Source of the DNA: Opitutaceae bacterium
GTDB taxonomy: Bacteria; Verrucomicrobiota; Verrucomicrobiia; Opitutales; Opitutaceae
Length of the DNA: 5,623 bases
Assembly (NCBI GenBank): GCA_003168315.1
Contig: PMSP01000004.1
Coordinates: forward strand, 1 to 5,623
Direction of reading: 5' to 3'
The translations under genes were made by a program, and so were the position numbers. The notes under the pieces are model-generated. The model worked only from the letters and a program-made list of their open reading frames with translations, ran no database searches and had not been told where the DNA came from. Positions 1 through 5,623 of the stretch are shown piece by piece. Position 1 is the first letter of the stretch; each line of letters starts with the position of its first letter.

Positions 1-26
1 CAGGCGATGATGCGCTTGGTCAACAC
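1..26 (-). CDS. hisF: HisF start (imidazole glycerol phosphate synthase cyclase subunit), truncated by window edge
   Basis: Only eight full codons are visible. Read from a GTG at 26-24 they give M-L-T-K-R-I-I-A followed by the first two bases of a probable Cys codon. This matches the well-known HisF N-terminus (MLxKRIIxCLDV). HisF is the cyclase subunit that uses ammonia delivered by HisH to form imidazole glycerol phosphate and AICAR in histidine biosynthesis. The start lies one base after the TGA of the upstream HisH-like ORF (30-28), the spacing expected of a hisH-hisF pair. A GAGG ribosome-binding site sits six bases before the GTG. The TTG at 23-21, in the same frame, is an alternative start. 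The fragment is very short, so the call rests on the motif and its position behind HisH together. Confidence 0.72.
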
Positions 27-27
27 C

Positions 28-633
28 TCAGACCTCGCAGAAATTCTTCAGGATCGAGAGTCCTACGTCTCCTGATTTCTCGGGATGAAACTGCACTCCG
101 AAAATGTTGTCGCGCTCAACGGCGCCGGCAAACTGCAATCCGTATTCAGTGGCCGCCGCCGTCGCGGCGACCAGAGGCGCATGGAAAGAGTGCGTGTAGT
201 AAACAAAGGAATCCTGTGCGATGCCTCGCAACAAGCGTGACCCTGGCTGAACCGTCAGAGAATTCCAGCCGACGTGCGGCGACTTCACTGAAGACGGAAA
301 CTGCCGGCACTTGCCGGGAAAGATGCCTGCTCCTGCAATCTCGGCGCACTCCTCACTCCCTTCGAACAGCCACTGCATTCCCAAGCAGATTCCGAGAAAC
401 GGCTTGCTGGCGGAAGTGGCTTGCAGCAGGGCCTCCCGCAGGCCCGCCGGCGGGACGATCTCCCTCAGCTTGCCGGCGACCGCCGTGTCATGGGCGCGGG
501 ACTGCGCGAACCAAGCGCCGAGGAGCGGGTCCTCGCCGGACATGCGGACGGCGTCGCTGAACGCGGGGCTCCCTGCGTCGCTGCCGTTTGGCCGGAAACC
601 TGTCAGTATGAACTTGGCCTCATCTATCGTCAT
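28..633 (-). CDS. hisH: Chimeric ORF: N-terminus of ECF-sigma partner protein joined in frame to C-terminal HisH glutaminase
   Basis: The ORF has 201 residues from ATG 633 to TGA 28. Residues ~76-201 are clearly HisH, the class-I glutamine amidotransferase subunit of imidazole glycerol phosphate synthase. They include SKPFLGICLGMQWLFEGSEE with nucleophile Cys83, VGWN at 121-124, YYTHSF at 145-150, and FGVQFHPEKSGDVGL with His183 and Glu185. The hisF start follows directly. Residues 1-~70 are not HisH: the IDYG-GN first strand and the LPGVGAF segment that open HisH proteins are absent. Instead this part (MTIDEAKFILTGFRPNGSDA, later VAGKLREIVPPAGLREALL) resembles, from memory, the N-terminus of the small protein encoded directly behind ECF sigma factors in Opitutus-like Verrucomicrobiota. 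Those proteins then normally carry a membrane segment, which is missing here. The start overlaps the sigma stop (ATGA). Total length matches HisH by coincidence of the two parts. A working glutaminase is doubtful without the N-terminal strands. The joint may be a genuine rearrangement or an assembly error. Confidence 0.8.
   Translation of the reverse strand: MTIDEAKFILTGFRPNGSDAGSPAFSDAVRMSGEDPLLGAWFAQSRAHDTAVAGKLREIVPPAGLREALLQATSASKPFLGICLGMQWLFEGSEECAEIAGAGIFPGKCRQFPSSVKSPHVGWNSLTVQPGSRLLRGIAQDSFVYYTHSFHAPLVAATAAATEYGLQFAGAVERDNIFGVQFHPEKSGDVGLSILKNFCEV
33..36 (-). promoter_or_regulatory. Ribosome-binding site for hisF
   Basis: On the minus strand the bases read GAGG, six bases before the GTG start of hisF and nine before the alternative TTG. 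The site lies inside the last codons of the HisH-like ORF, as expected for translational coupling of the pair. It favours GTG at 26 as the start. Confidence 0.5.
406..441 (-). other. Fusion joint between sigma-partner and HisH segments
   Basis: These bases encode roughly residues 65-76 of the chimeric ORF (LREALLQATSAS). Both parents could plausibly carry a similar stretch: sigma-partner proteins end this part in something like PPAGLREAIL, and HisH proteins have a helix such as LREAL just before SGKPFLGICLGMQ. By hand count, GC is about 74% for 421-600 (sigma side) and about 58% for 61-420 (HisH side), which places the change near 420. The exact base of the joint cannot be fixed from this sequence alone because the similarity blurs it. 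Confidence 0.6.
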
Positions 634-1178
634 GATGCTCGGGCTCCCTTGGAGTCGGGGAACGGAAGGACCTTGGGGCCCGGCGCCTCCGCCCGCTCGA
701 GCGCGGTCCGCAGCTGCGCCTTGCCGCGCGAGAGCCGCGACATGACCGTGCCGATCGGCACCTCAAGCGTGTCGGCGATCTCCTGGTACGACATGTCCTC
801 CAGGTAAAAGAGGGTGAGCGGAGCCCGGAATGTCTCGTCCACGGCCTGAAGGGCGGACATGACGAGCGCCGCGTCCATCCGGGACACGCGGTCGACGTCC
901 TCGGCCGCCGGATCCTTCTCGCCCGGCGGCAGGTCCTCGAGCGACGACGAGCGCGAGTCCCGCCGGCGGCCGCGCAGGAATTCCCGGTAGAGGGTCGTGA
1001 AGAGCCATGACTTGGCCTTCGAGAGCTCCCGCAGGCCGTGCCCCTTGGTGGCCCAGATGAAGAAGGTCTGCTGCACCAGGTCGCCCGCGTCCGAGCCGTT
1101 CCGGGAAAGGCTGAGCGCAAAGCGGTAGAGGGGCGCGTAGTGCGCATCCACCAGTTGTGCAAAGGCCTCGTTGTTCAT
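630..1178 (-). CDS. RNA polymerase ECF-type sigma factor (sigma-70 family)
   Basis: The protein has 182 residues from ATG 1178, a usual ECF length. Region sigma-2 spans about residues 7-73: LVDAHYAPLYRFALSLSR, then DAGDLVQQTFFIWATKG (the core-binding and promoter -10 part), then SWLFTTLYREFLRGRRR. A short acidic linker (about 78-98) leads into sigma-4 at about 101-160. There LTLFYLEDMSYQEIADTLEV and PIGTVMSRLSRGKAQLR form the -35-binding helix-turn-helix. No sigma-1.1 or sigma-3 domain is present. The frame stays open to 1580, but that upstream part is antisense to the helicase gene, and ATG 1178 begins right where family similarity starts; no strong ribosome-binding site precedes it. The tail after sigma-4 is short and ends KGARAS. 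The stop TGA (632-630) overlaps the ATG of the next ORF. Such sigma factors redirect RNA polymerase to a small regulon and are normally held by a membrane partner, which here appears truncated. The regulon is unknown. Confidence 0.92.
   Translation of the reverse strand: MNNEAFAQLVDAHYAPLYRFALSLSRNGSDAGDLVQQTFFIWATKGHGLRELSKAKSWLFTTLYREFLRGRRRDSRSSSLEDLPPGEKDPAAEDVDRVSRMDAALVMSALQAVDETFRAPLTLFYLEDMSYQEIADTLEVPIGTVMSRLSRGKAQLRTALERAEAPGPKVLPFPDSKGARAS
644..649 (-). promoter_or_regulatory. Ribosome-binding site for the ORF behind the sigma factor
   Basis: The minus strand reads AGGGAG, ten bases before the ATG at 633. It lies inside the last codons of the sigma gene. With the ATGA overlap it supports coupled translation of sigma factor and partner, and it supports ATG 633 as the true start. 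Confidence 0.45.
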
Positions 1179-1260
1179 CAGGTTGTCCAGTTCGGAGTCG
1201 CGGACGCGGTGTTTTATTCCAATTCCCGCATAAGATTGAAAGCATAACCCGCAAGCCCAC
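1179..1260. promoter_or_regulatory. Divergent intergenic region, probable promoters for sigma factor and helicase
   Basis: This 82-bp gap separates the minus-strand sigma gene from the plus-strand helicase, so any promoters for both should lie here or extend into the coding ends. GC falls to about 50% over 1201-1260, against well over 65% in the flanking genes. On plus, TAAGAT at 1231-1236 is a possible -10 box, 24 bases before the helicase GTG, with no good -35. On minus, TTTCAA (1241-1236) and AATAAA (1218-1213) are 17 bases apart and could form a weak -35/-10 pair for the sigma gene. Each is a weak match and could be chance in AT-rich sequence. Confidence 0.35.
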
Positions 1261-3651
1261 GTGCCGTCACTTCTCCTCCATCTTCCCCCCAACCTCGTGG
1301 TCGCCGCGGCGAGGGACGCCGTCGTCCTGCGGATCGAGCTCGACCCGGCGGCGGACCCCGGGCCGGCGCTCGCCCCGGTCCTCGGTCTCCTGCAGGCCTG
1401 GTGTGCGACGCCGAGACCCCCACCCTTCATCCAGGTGACCCGCCGGCAGCTGGGGGACCTGGCGGCGGCCTCGGCCGGGCAGCCGATATTCGTGGAGCAG
1501 GGGAAGCCTGTCCCGTGGGACCATGACGCCGTGCTGGCCGCCCCGCCTCCCACTGCCTCCCAGAAGGCGCCGGATACCATGCCGAGGCCGGCCAGGACTG
1601 CCAGGGCAGTCCCGACCGAGCCGATGGAGGTCGACGGCTCGGAGCACTACCTGGCGGTCACGCTCCCCTCCCGCGAGGACAGCCGCTACCGCGGGGCGCT
1701 CGAGCTCCTCAAGGGGTCCGGGTTCGTCCTGGAGCCCTCGAACAGGAAGTGGTGGCTGCGCGACCGGCACAAGACGCTCTCCTTCCTCGCCGCGCATGGG
1801 GAGCGCCTGCGCGGGGAGCTCGGGGCGCGCTTCACTGCGAACTTCACGGCGAGGACGGCGCACCTCTCGGCAGCGGAGATCGTCTGCGAGGCCTCCCCCG
1901 CCGGCGACGGTTGGGAAGTCGCGGTAGGGCTCCGGGCGGGTCCCGCCGGAGAGGCGGCAGTCCGCGAGGCCCTATCGGCCGGCCGCGGCTACCTGGATGT
2001 CGAGGGAAAGGTCATCCTGATCGATCCCTCGCGCCTGAAAAGGCTCGCGGACGCCCAGCGTGTTCTTTCAGACGGCGGGGAGTCGGCCCCCTCGGCGCGC
2101 CGGGTCGGCCGGATCGGGGCCGCCCGCGCCGCCGAGGTCGAGGACATGCTGGAGGCCCTCTCGCCGGGCTTCAGGCCGCCGGAGGAGTGGCGCGCGAGGA
2201 CGGGCGCCCTTCGCAACCTGTCGCGCCTCGAGCCCGCGCCCATCCCAGCGCCGTTCGACACCGCGCTCCGTCCCTACCAGCGGCTCGGGGCCGCGTGGCT
2301 CTGGCATCTCCACAGGAACGGCCTCGGAGGGATACTGGCCGACGAGATGGGCCTTGGGAAGACGCTCCAGGCGCTGGCGCTCCTCTCCGCCGTGCAGGGT
2401 GCTGGGGGGACAAGCCTCGTCGTCTGCCCGGCCTCGCTCGTCGAGAACTGGCGCCGGGAGGCGGCGCGGTTTGTCCCGCACCTGCGGGTGTTCATCCACC
2501 GCGGGGACAGTCGGCTCTCCGAGGCCCGCGACCTGGCGCCCTGGGACTTGATCATCACCTCCTACGGCACCCTCACGCGGGACCGCGAGTTCTTCGGCAA
2601 GGTGGAATTCGCGTGCGTCGTCGGCGACGAGGCCCAGCACGTGAAGAACCGCCGCTCCCAGAACGCCCAGGCGCTCCGCTCGCTCAGGGCAAAGGGGCGC
2701 TTCCTCCTGACGGGCACCCCCGTCGAGAACTCGCTGGACGACCTGCGCTCCCTCTTTGACTTCATCCTGCCGGGCTACCTGGAGCGCGTGCCCCAGGGCG
2801 CCCGCAGCGAGGAGCGCTCGTGGTTTGACGGGCGCCTGCGGGCGAAGACGGCCCACTACATCCTGCGGCGGACGAAGCAGGTCGTGGCGCCCGAGCTTCC
2901 CGCGCGGATTGAGCAGGTCGTCTGGTGCACGCTCGAGCCGGCCCAGGCCGACCTTTACCGCTCGTTCCAGGAGAAGTCGGAGCGCGAGCTGTTCGACCTC
3001 GAGGCCTCGGGCGCCGGCGAGGGCCGGGTCAGGCTCGCAGCCCTGACGCAGCTCCTCAGGCTGCGGCAGATCTGCTGCGACCCGAGGCTCGTGTCCACTG
3101 AGGCCGCTTCAACGGAGGCGCCGTTCGACGGATCGGCGAAGCTCGAGTCCTTCAGGGAAATCCTCGCCGAGGCAGCGGACGACGGGCACCGCCTCCTTGT
3201 CTTCTCCCAGTTCACGTCGCTGCTCGCCCTCCTGCGGGCCGAGCTCCAGGCGCAGGGAATCCCCCACGCCTACCTCGACGGCTCGATGGCCCCGAACGCC
3301 CGCCAGGTGGAGATCGACCGATTCCAGGCGTCGGCCGAGACGCCGGTCTTCCTCCTCTCGCTCAAGGCCGGCGGCTCCGGGCTCAACCTGACCGGGGCGG
3401 ATACCATCGTCCATTTCGACCCCTGGTGGAACCCGGCGGCCGAGGCCCAGGCGACGGACCGAGCCCACCGGATCGGCCAGACGCGAGTCGTCACGAGCTA
3501 CAAGCTCGTTTGCTCCGGGACCGTGGAGGAAAAGGTGCTCGCGCTCCAGGACGAGAAGCGTGCGCTCCTGGCGGGGGTGTTCGAGGCCAGCGACGCGGTG
3601 GCGGCCGGGATCTCGCTCCAGGACCTGAAGTCGCTCCTGAAGGCGGATTAG
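1261..3651 (+). CDS. SNF2-family (DEAD/DEAH-like) helicase/ATPase
   Basis: The 796-residue protein belongs to helicase superfamily 2, Swi2/Snf2 group: ATP-driven translocases on double-stranded DNA that remodel DNA-protein complexes. Residues 1-~330 are a poorly conserved N-terminal part in which I recognise no named domain. The first ATPase lobe starts at LRPYQRLGAAWLWHL (336-350), then motif I DEMGLGKT (361-368), Ia VVCPASLVENWRRE (387-400), motif II DEAQ (456-459) and motif III LTGTPVEN (483-490). The second lobe has LLVFSQFTSLLALL (645-658), YLDGSM (671-676), SLKAGGSGLNL (700-710) and motif VI ATDRAHRIGQ (731-740). All key ATPase motifs are intact. The start is GTG at 1261; an in-frame TGA at 1237 rules out a longer form, and no clear ribosome-binding site precedes it. 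In bacteria such proteins are often linked to RNA polymerase recycling (RapA) or left unassigned; the motifs do not show which role applies here. The gene is divergent from the sigma factor and its stop overlaps that of the convergent PEP-CTERM gene. Confidence 0.95.
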   Translation: MPSLLLHLPPNLVVAAARDAVVLRIELDPAADPGPALAPVLGLLQAWCATPRPPPFIQVTRRQLGDLAAASAGQPIFVEQGKPVPWDHDAVLAAPPPTASQKAPDTMPRPARTARAVPTEPMEVDGSEHYLAVTLPSREDSRYRGALELLKGSGFVLEPSNRKWWLRDRHKTLSFLAAHGERLRGELGARFTANFTARTAHLSAAEIVCEASPAGDGWEVAVGLRAGPAGEAAVREALSAGRGYLDVEGKVILIDPSRLKRLADAQRVLSDGGESAPSARRVGRIGAARAAEVEDMLEALSPGFRPPEEWRARTGALRNLSRLEPAPIPAPFDTALRPYQRLGAAWLWHLHRNGLGGILADEMGLGKTLQALALLSAVQGAGGTSLVVCPASLVENWRREAARFVPHLRVFIHRGDSRLSEARDLAPWDLIITSYGTLTRDREFFGKVEFACVVGDEAQHVKNRRSQNAQALRSLRAKGRFLLTGTPVENSLDDLRSLFDFILPGYLERVPQGARSEERSWFDGRLRAKTAHYILRRTKQVVAPELPARIEQVVWCTLEPAQADLYRSFQEKSERELFDLEASGAGEGRVRLAALTQLLRLRQICCDPRLVSTEAASTEAPFDGSAKLESFREILAEAADDGHRLLVFSQFTSLLALLRAELQAQGIPHAYLDGSMAPNARQVEIDRFQASAETPVFLLSLKAGGSGLNLTGADTIVHFDPWWNPAAEAQATDRAHRIGQTRVVTSYKLVCSGTVEEKVLALQDEKRALLAGVFEASDAVAAGISLQDLKSLLKAD

Positions 3652-5623
3652 GCGCGGGCCCGGCGCCGGCGCCAGCCCGCGAACCCGAGCGCCGCGACGC
3701 CCGCCGCCATGAGCGCCCAGGTCGACGGCTCCGGAATCGGCGTGAAATTGAGGAATATGTCGCTGCCGCTGGCCGAGACAAAGAATCCGCCGATCCCGAT
3801 GCTATTCGTGAACGAGCTGTCGTTGATCGTGAAGTCGGAGGCGTTGAAGCCCGAGACGGTTCCCGCGGAGAGGAGCGTCCACTGGTAGGTTCCGGAGGAA
3901 AGGAAATTGGCCATGCCGGGGAGTCCCGTCCCCGGATTGATCGACTCGAGGTTGATCGTGAATGGGTTTCCCGCGGTCGCGGAGACAGTCAGCGTGCCGG
4001 TGACATTGATCGTGTCGTTGTCGACGCCCGGGGTCGGGGCCGTGCTGTTCATGATGTCGAAGGTGGTGGCGCCGCCCATCCCGAGGTTGCCGCCGGTCCC
4101 GAATGAAAGAGTCCCGACATACTGGTTCGCAACGGGGGTTCCCGGCGAGATCGACACGCCGGAACCGATCGTGACCCCGCCGGTCGGGCTCAGGGTTCCC
4201 GTGCCGAAGATGGAGCTGCCGGAGCCATTCGTGAGCGAGGCGCCCGTCAGCGTCCCACCCCCGAGCTGCAGGACGCCGTTGTTCGTGATGCCGATGCTGG
4301 TCGAGGCGAAATTCCGGTTGGAAAGCACCTCGAGTGTGCCGTCGTTCGTCGTCAGCGTCTGTTCAAGGGTGTGGTTCGACGGTCCCGAAGTGATGCTGGA
4401 ACCCGCACCGCTGAGCTCAATCGTGGTCGCCGCGCCGTTCGTCACGATTGAGTTGGTCGCGTTGGGCAGGCTCAGCGTGGCCGCACCGGAGGCAATCCAC
4501 GTCCCTCCCGTCAGCGTGTTGCTGGAAAGGTTGGAGACCGTCGCAGTGCCAAGTCCCAGGGTGACATTCCCGCCGATTGCCTCAACGGTCGCGCCCGGAG
4601 CATTCGCGAATACGTCAGTCCCGGAATCAGCGATCTGCAGCGTGCCTCCCGTGGAATCAATCACGCCATTGTTTGTGAAGGTAAACCCGCTGTAGGTGCC
4701 GCCGTAGATCGTGGCACCGACCGTGCTCGTGAGCGTGCCGTTGTTGATCAAAGCCAGGTTGTTCGCCGCGCCCGTAATCGCTACGTCGCCGGTCCAGGCC
4801 TCGCTCGACGCGAGCGTGAGCGCCGTCCCCGTGCCGTTCAGGGAAACGTTGTTGCCACCGGCAAAGGTGGTCGTGCCGCCCGTGAACGTCGTGTCCGTAT
4901 TTGCCTTGAAGCTCGCGCCGCTTGGCACCGTGAAGTTGCCAGTCATCGTCACCCCGCTAAGCGTGCCGCCGAAATTGCTGAAGGTGAGCGCACCCGTGCT
5001 TACCGAGCCGCCGTTAACGAACCCGCCGCCCAGCGTGTAGATGCCGCTGCCGTCCGGCAGCCCGAGGGTGCCGGCGTTCGTCAATGTCCCCGTGATGTAG
5101 AGCGTGCCGCCGGCTCCGTTGATTGTCCCGAGTGTCAGGCTGCTGTCCGTGAAGTCGCCGCCGAGCTCCACGATCCCGCCGCTCGTCGCCGTTATCGTGC
5201 CCCCGGTATTGGTCCACGGCGTCGTGCCGGTCCCAATCACCAGCGTGCTGCCGGTTCCCGTCGCCTCAAGGAGGCCCGTGTTCGTGATGCCGCCGGCGCT
5301 GTTGATCCCGATGTTGAGAGTGGCGCCGCCCATGGCCTCGATCATGCCCGCGCTATTATTGATCACCATGTCGGTCCCGCTGTCGCCGACCTGCAGCGTC
5401 CCGCTGCTGCTCGTCACGGTTCCGTTGTTAGTGAAGGTGAACCCGCTGTAGGTGCCGCCGTAGATCGTGGAGCCCACCGTGCTCGTGATGGTTCCATCGT
5501 TGACCATGGCCACGTTGTTCGCGCCGCCCGAAACGGCCACGTTGCCGGTCCAGGCCTCGCCCAACGCGAGCGTAAGCGCCGTCCCCGTGCCGTTCAGGGT
5601 GACGTTGTTGCCACCGGCAAAGG
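3648..5623 (-). CDS. Large PEP-CTERM protein with beta-helix-type repeats, 5' end outside window
   Basis: The frame is open from the right edge to TAA 3650, giving 657 visible residues. A TTG at 5564 is not the start, because the frame and its repeats continue upstream to the edge. The protein is rich in Gly, Thr, Asn and Ser, with short repeating strands such as FTFTNNGTVTSSSGTLQV, ITNTGLLEATGTGSTLVI and LTNAGTLGL, typical of right-handed beta-helix or autotransporter-associated repeats in surface proteins. A stretch of 99 residues recurs 252 residues later. A less repetitive region follows (from about TFDIMNST onward), then the C-terminal PEP-CTERM signal: PEP at visible residues 630-632, a hydrophobic segment (635-650) and RRRR (651-654). 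Family knowledge: such proteins are exported by Sec, sorted by an exosortase that acts at the PEP motif, and often join the extracellular matrix. The signal peptide lies outside the window, and no exosortase gene is visible. There is no passenger-barrel domain, so this is not a classical autotransporter. The specific function is unknown. Confidence 0.88.
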   Translation of the reverse strand, partial: FAGGNNVTLNGTGTALTLALGEAWTGNVAVSGGANNVAMVNDGTITSTVGSTIYGGTYSGFTFTNNGTVTSSSGTLQVGDSGTDMVINNSAGMIEAMGGATLNIGINSAGGITNTGLLEATGTGSTLVIGTGTTPWTNTGGTITATSGGIVELGGDFTDSSLTLGTINGAGGTLYITGTLTNAGTLGLPDGSGIYTLGGGFVNGGSVSTGALTFSNFGGTLSGVTMTGNFTVPSGASFKANTDTTFTGGTTTFAGGNNVSLNGTGTALTLASSEAWTGDVAITGAANNLALINNGTLTSTVGATIYGGTYSGFTFTNNGVIDSTGGTLQIADSGTDVFANAPGATVEAIGGNVTLGLGTATVSNLSSNTLTGGTWIASGAATLSLPNATNSIVTNGAATTIELSGAGSSITSGPSNHTLEQTLTTNDGTLEVLSNRNFASTSIGITNNGVLQLGGGTLTGASLTNGSGSSIFGTGTLSPTGGVTIGSGVSISPGTPVANQYVGTLSFGTGGNLGMGGATTFDIMNSTAPTPGVDNDTINVTGTLTVSATAGNPFTINLESINPGTGLPGMANFLSSGTYQWTLLSAGTVSGFNASDFTINDSSFTNSIGIGGFFVSASGSDIFLNFTPIPEPSTWALMAAGVAALGFAGWRRRRARA
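3651..3737 (-). other. PEP-CTERM sorting signal
   Basis: The last 29 codons of the surface protein encode the three-part signal: the I-P-E-P-S-T-W motif, a hydrophobic stretch of Ala, Gly, Leu, Val and Phe, and a basic tail WRRRRARA. This matches the exosortase recognition signal in its order, spacing and position at the extreme C-terminus. Confidence 0.92.
4569..4865 (-). repeat. Long in-gene repeat, copy nearer the C-terminus
   Basis: These 99 codons, from FAGGNNVSLNGTGTALTLAS to VEAIGG, align without gaps to the copy at 5325-5621. By hand count, 69 of 99 residues are identical. The two copies are 756 bases apart, exactly 252 codons, so the frame is kept. Several DNA stretches are identical, such as the one encoding STIYGGTYSGF/ATIYGGTYSGF, which points to duplication or gene conversion rather than mere similarity of fold. 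Similarity fades after the EAIGG residues. Confidence 0.88.
5325..5621 (-). repeat. Long in-gene repeat, copy nearer the N-terminus
   Basis: This is the partner of the repeat at 4569-4865, running from FAGGNNVTLNGTGTALTLAL to IEAMGG. It reaches the window edge, so its N-terminal limit, and whether further copies lie upstream, cannot be seen. The 252-residue period includes about 150 residues between the two similar blocks that are not themselves seen twice. Confidence 0.88.

Noticed and set aside
28..633. Complete, ordinary HisH
   Set aside because: Length and C-terminus fit, but the first ~70 residues lack the IDYG-GN and LPGVGAF segments and instead match the type of protein expected behind the sigma factor.
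1179..1580. Upstream extension of the sigma-factor frame by 134 codons
   Set aside because: It lies antisense to the helicase start, has no family similarity, and the ECF domain begins right after ATG 1178.
1749..2759. Long overlapping plus- and minus-strand frames across the helicase gene
   Set aside because: High GC makes stop codons rare. The helicase frame contains all ordered SNF2 motifs, and the others are Arg/Gly/Pro-rich with no domain.
3654..3680. Inverted repeat GCGGGC...GCCCGC around a GGCGCC-rich core just after the helicase stop, as a terminator
   Set aside because: It encodes the Arg-rich tail of the PEP-CTERM protein, lacks a T-run on either strand, and such pairing is common by chance in very GC-rich DNA.
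3907..4695. Long plus-strand open frame of 262 codons opposite the PEP-CTERM gene (and a second at 4711-5040)
   Set aside because: The minus frame carries the repeats and the C-terminal sorting signal. The plus frames translate to Pro/Val-rich sequence that is simply the complement of Gly/Thr/Asn codons, with no recognisable domain.
3648..5623. Classical type V autotransporter
   Set aside because: The repeats look similar, but the C-terminus is a PEP-CTERM signal and not an outer-membrane barrel domain.

Overview
This GC-rich window looks like chromosomal DNA of a Verrucomicrobiota bacterium, most likely of the Opitutus type. The grounds are the style of the ECF sigma factor and of the small partner protein that starts on its stop codon, the PEP-CTERM surface protein, and the high GC of the coding regions. 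The assignment is from recalled family resemblance; no search was run.

Layout. Positions 1-26 (minus) hold the first codons of hisF. Positions 28-633 (minus) hold a 201-residue ORF that appears to be a chimera. Its first ~65-75 residues look like the start of the protein usually encoded directly behind this kind of ECF sigma factor (a putative anti-sigma or regulatory partner). The rest is the C-terminal two thirds of HisH, the glutaminase of imidazole glycerol phosphate synthase, including its Cys, His and Glu catalytic residues. Positions 630-1178 (minus) hold the ECF sigma factor, whose stop overlaps the start of the chimera (ATGA). An 82-bp AT-richer gap (1179-1260) separates it from a divergent SNF2-family helicase of 796 residues (1261-3651, plus). 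Converging on the helicase is the 3' end of a large beta-helix-type PEP-CTERM protein (3648-5623, minus). It runs off the right edge and contains a 252-residue repeat period.

How the genes relate. The sigma factor and the start of the chimera form a translationally coupled pair. The end of the chimera and hisF form a typical histidine-operon junction. Two unrelated operons are thus spliced inside one reading frame, at a place where both parents plausibly read something like GLREAL. GC content falls from about 74% to about 58% across the joint. This is either a real deletion or recombination event, or an assembly misjoin, and it is the main item to check. The helicase and the PEP-CTERM protein look intact where visible, and their stop codons overlap. 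I see no RNA gene, CRISPR array, insertion sequence or convincing intrinsic terminator.
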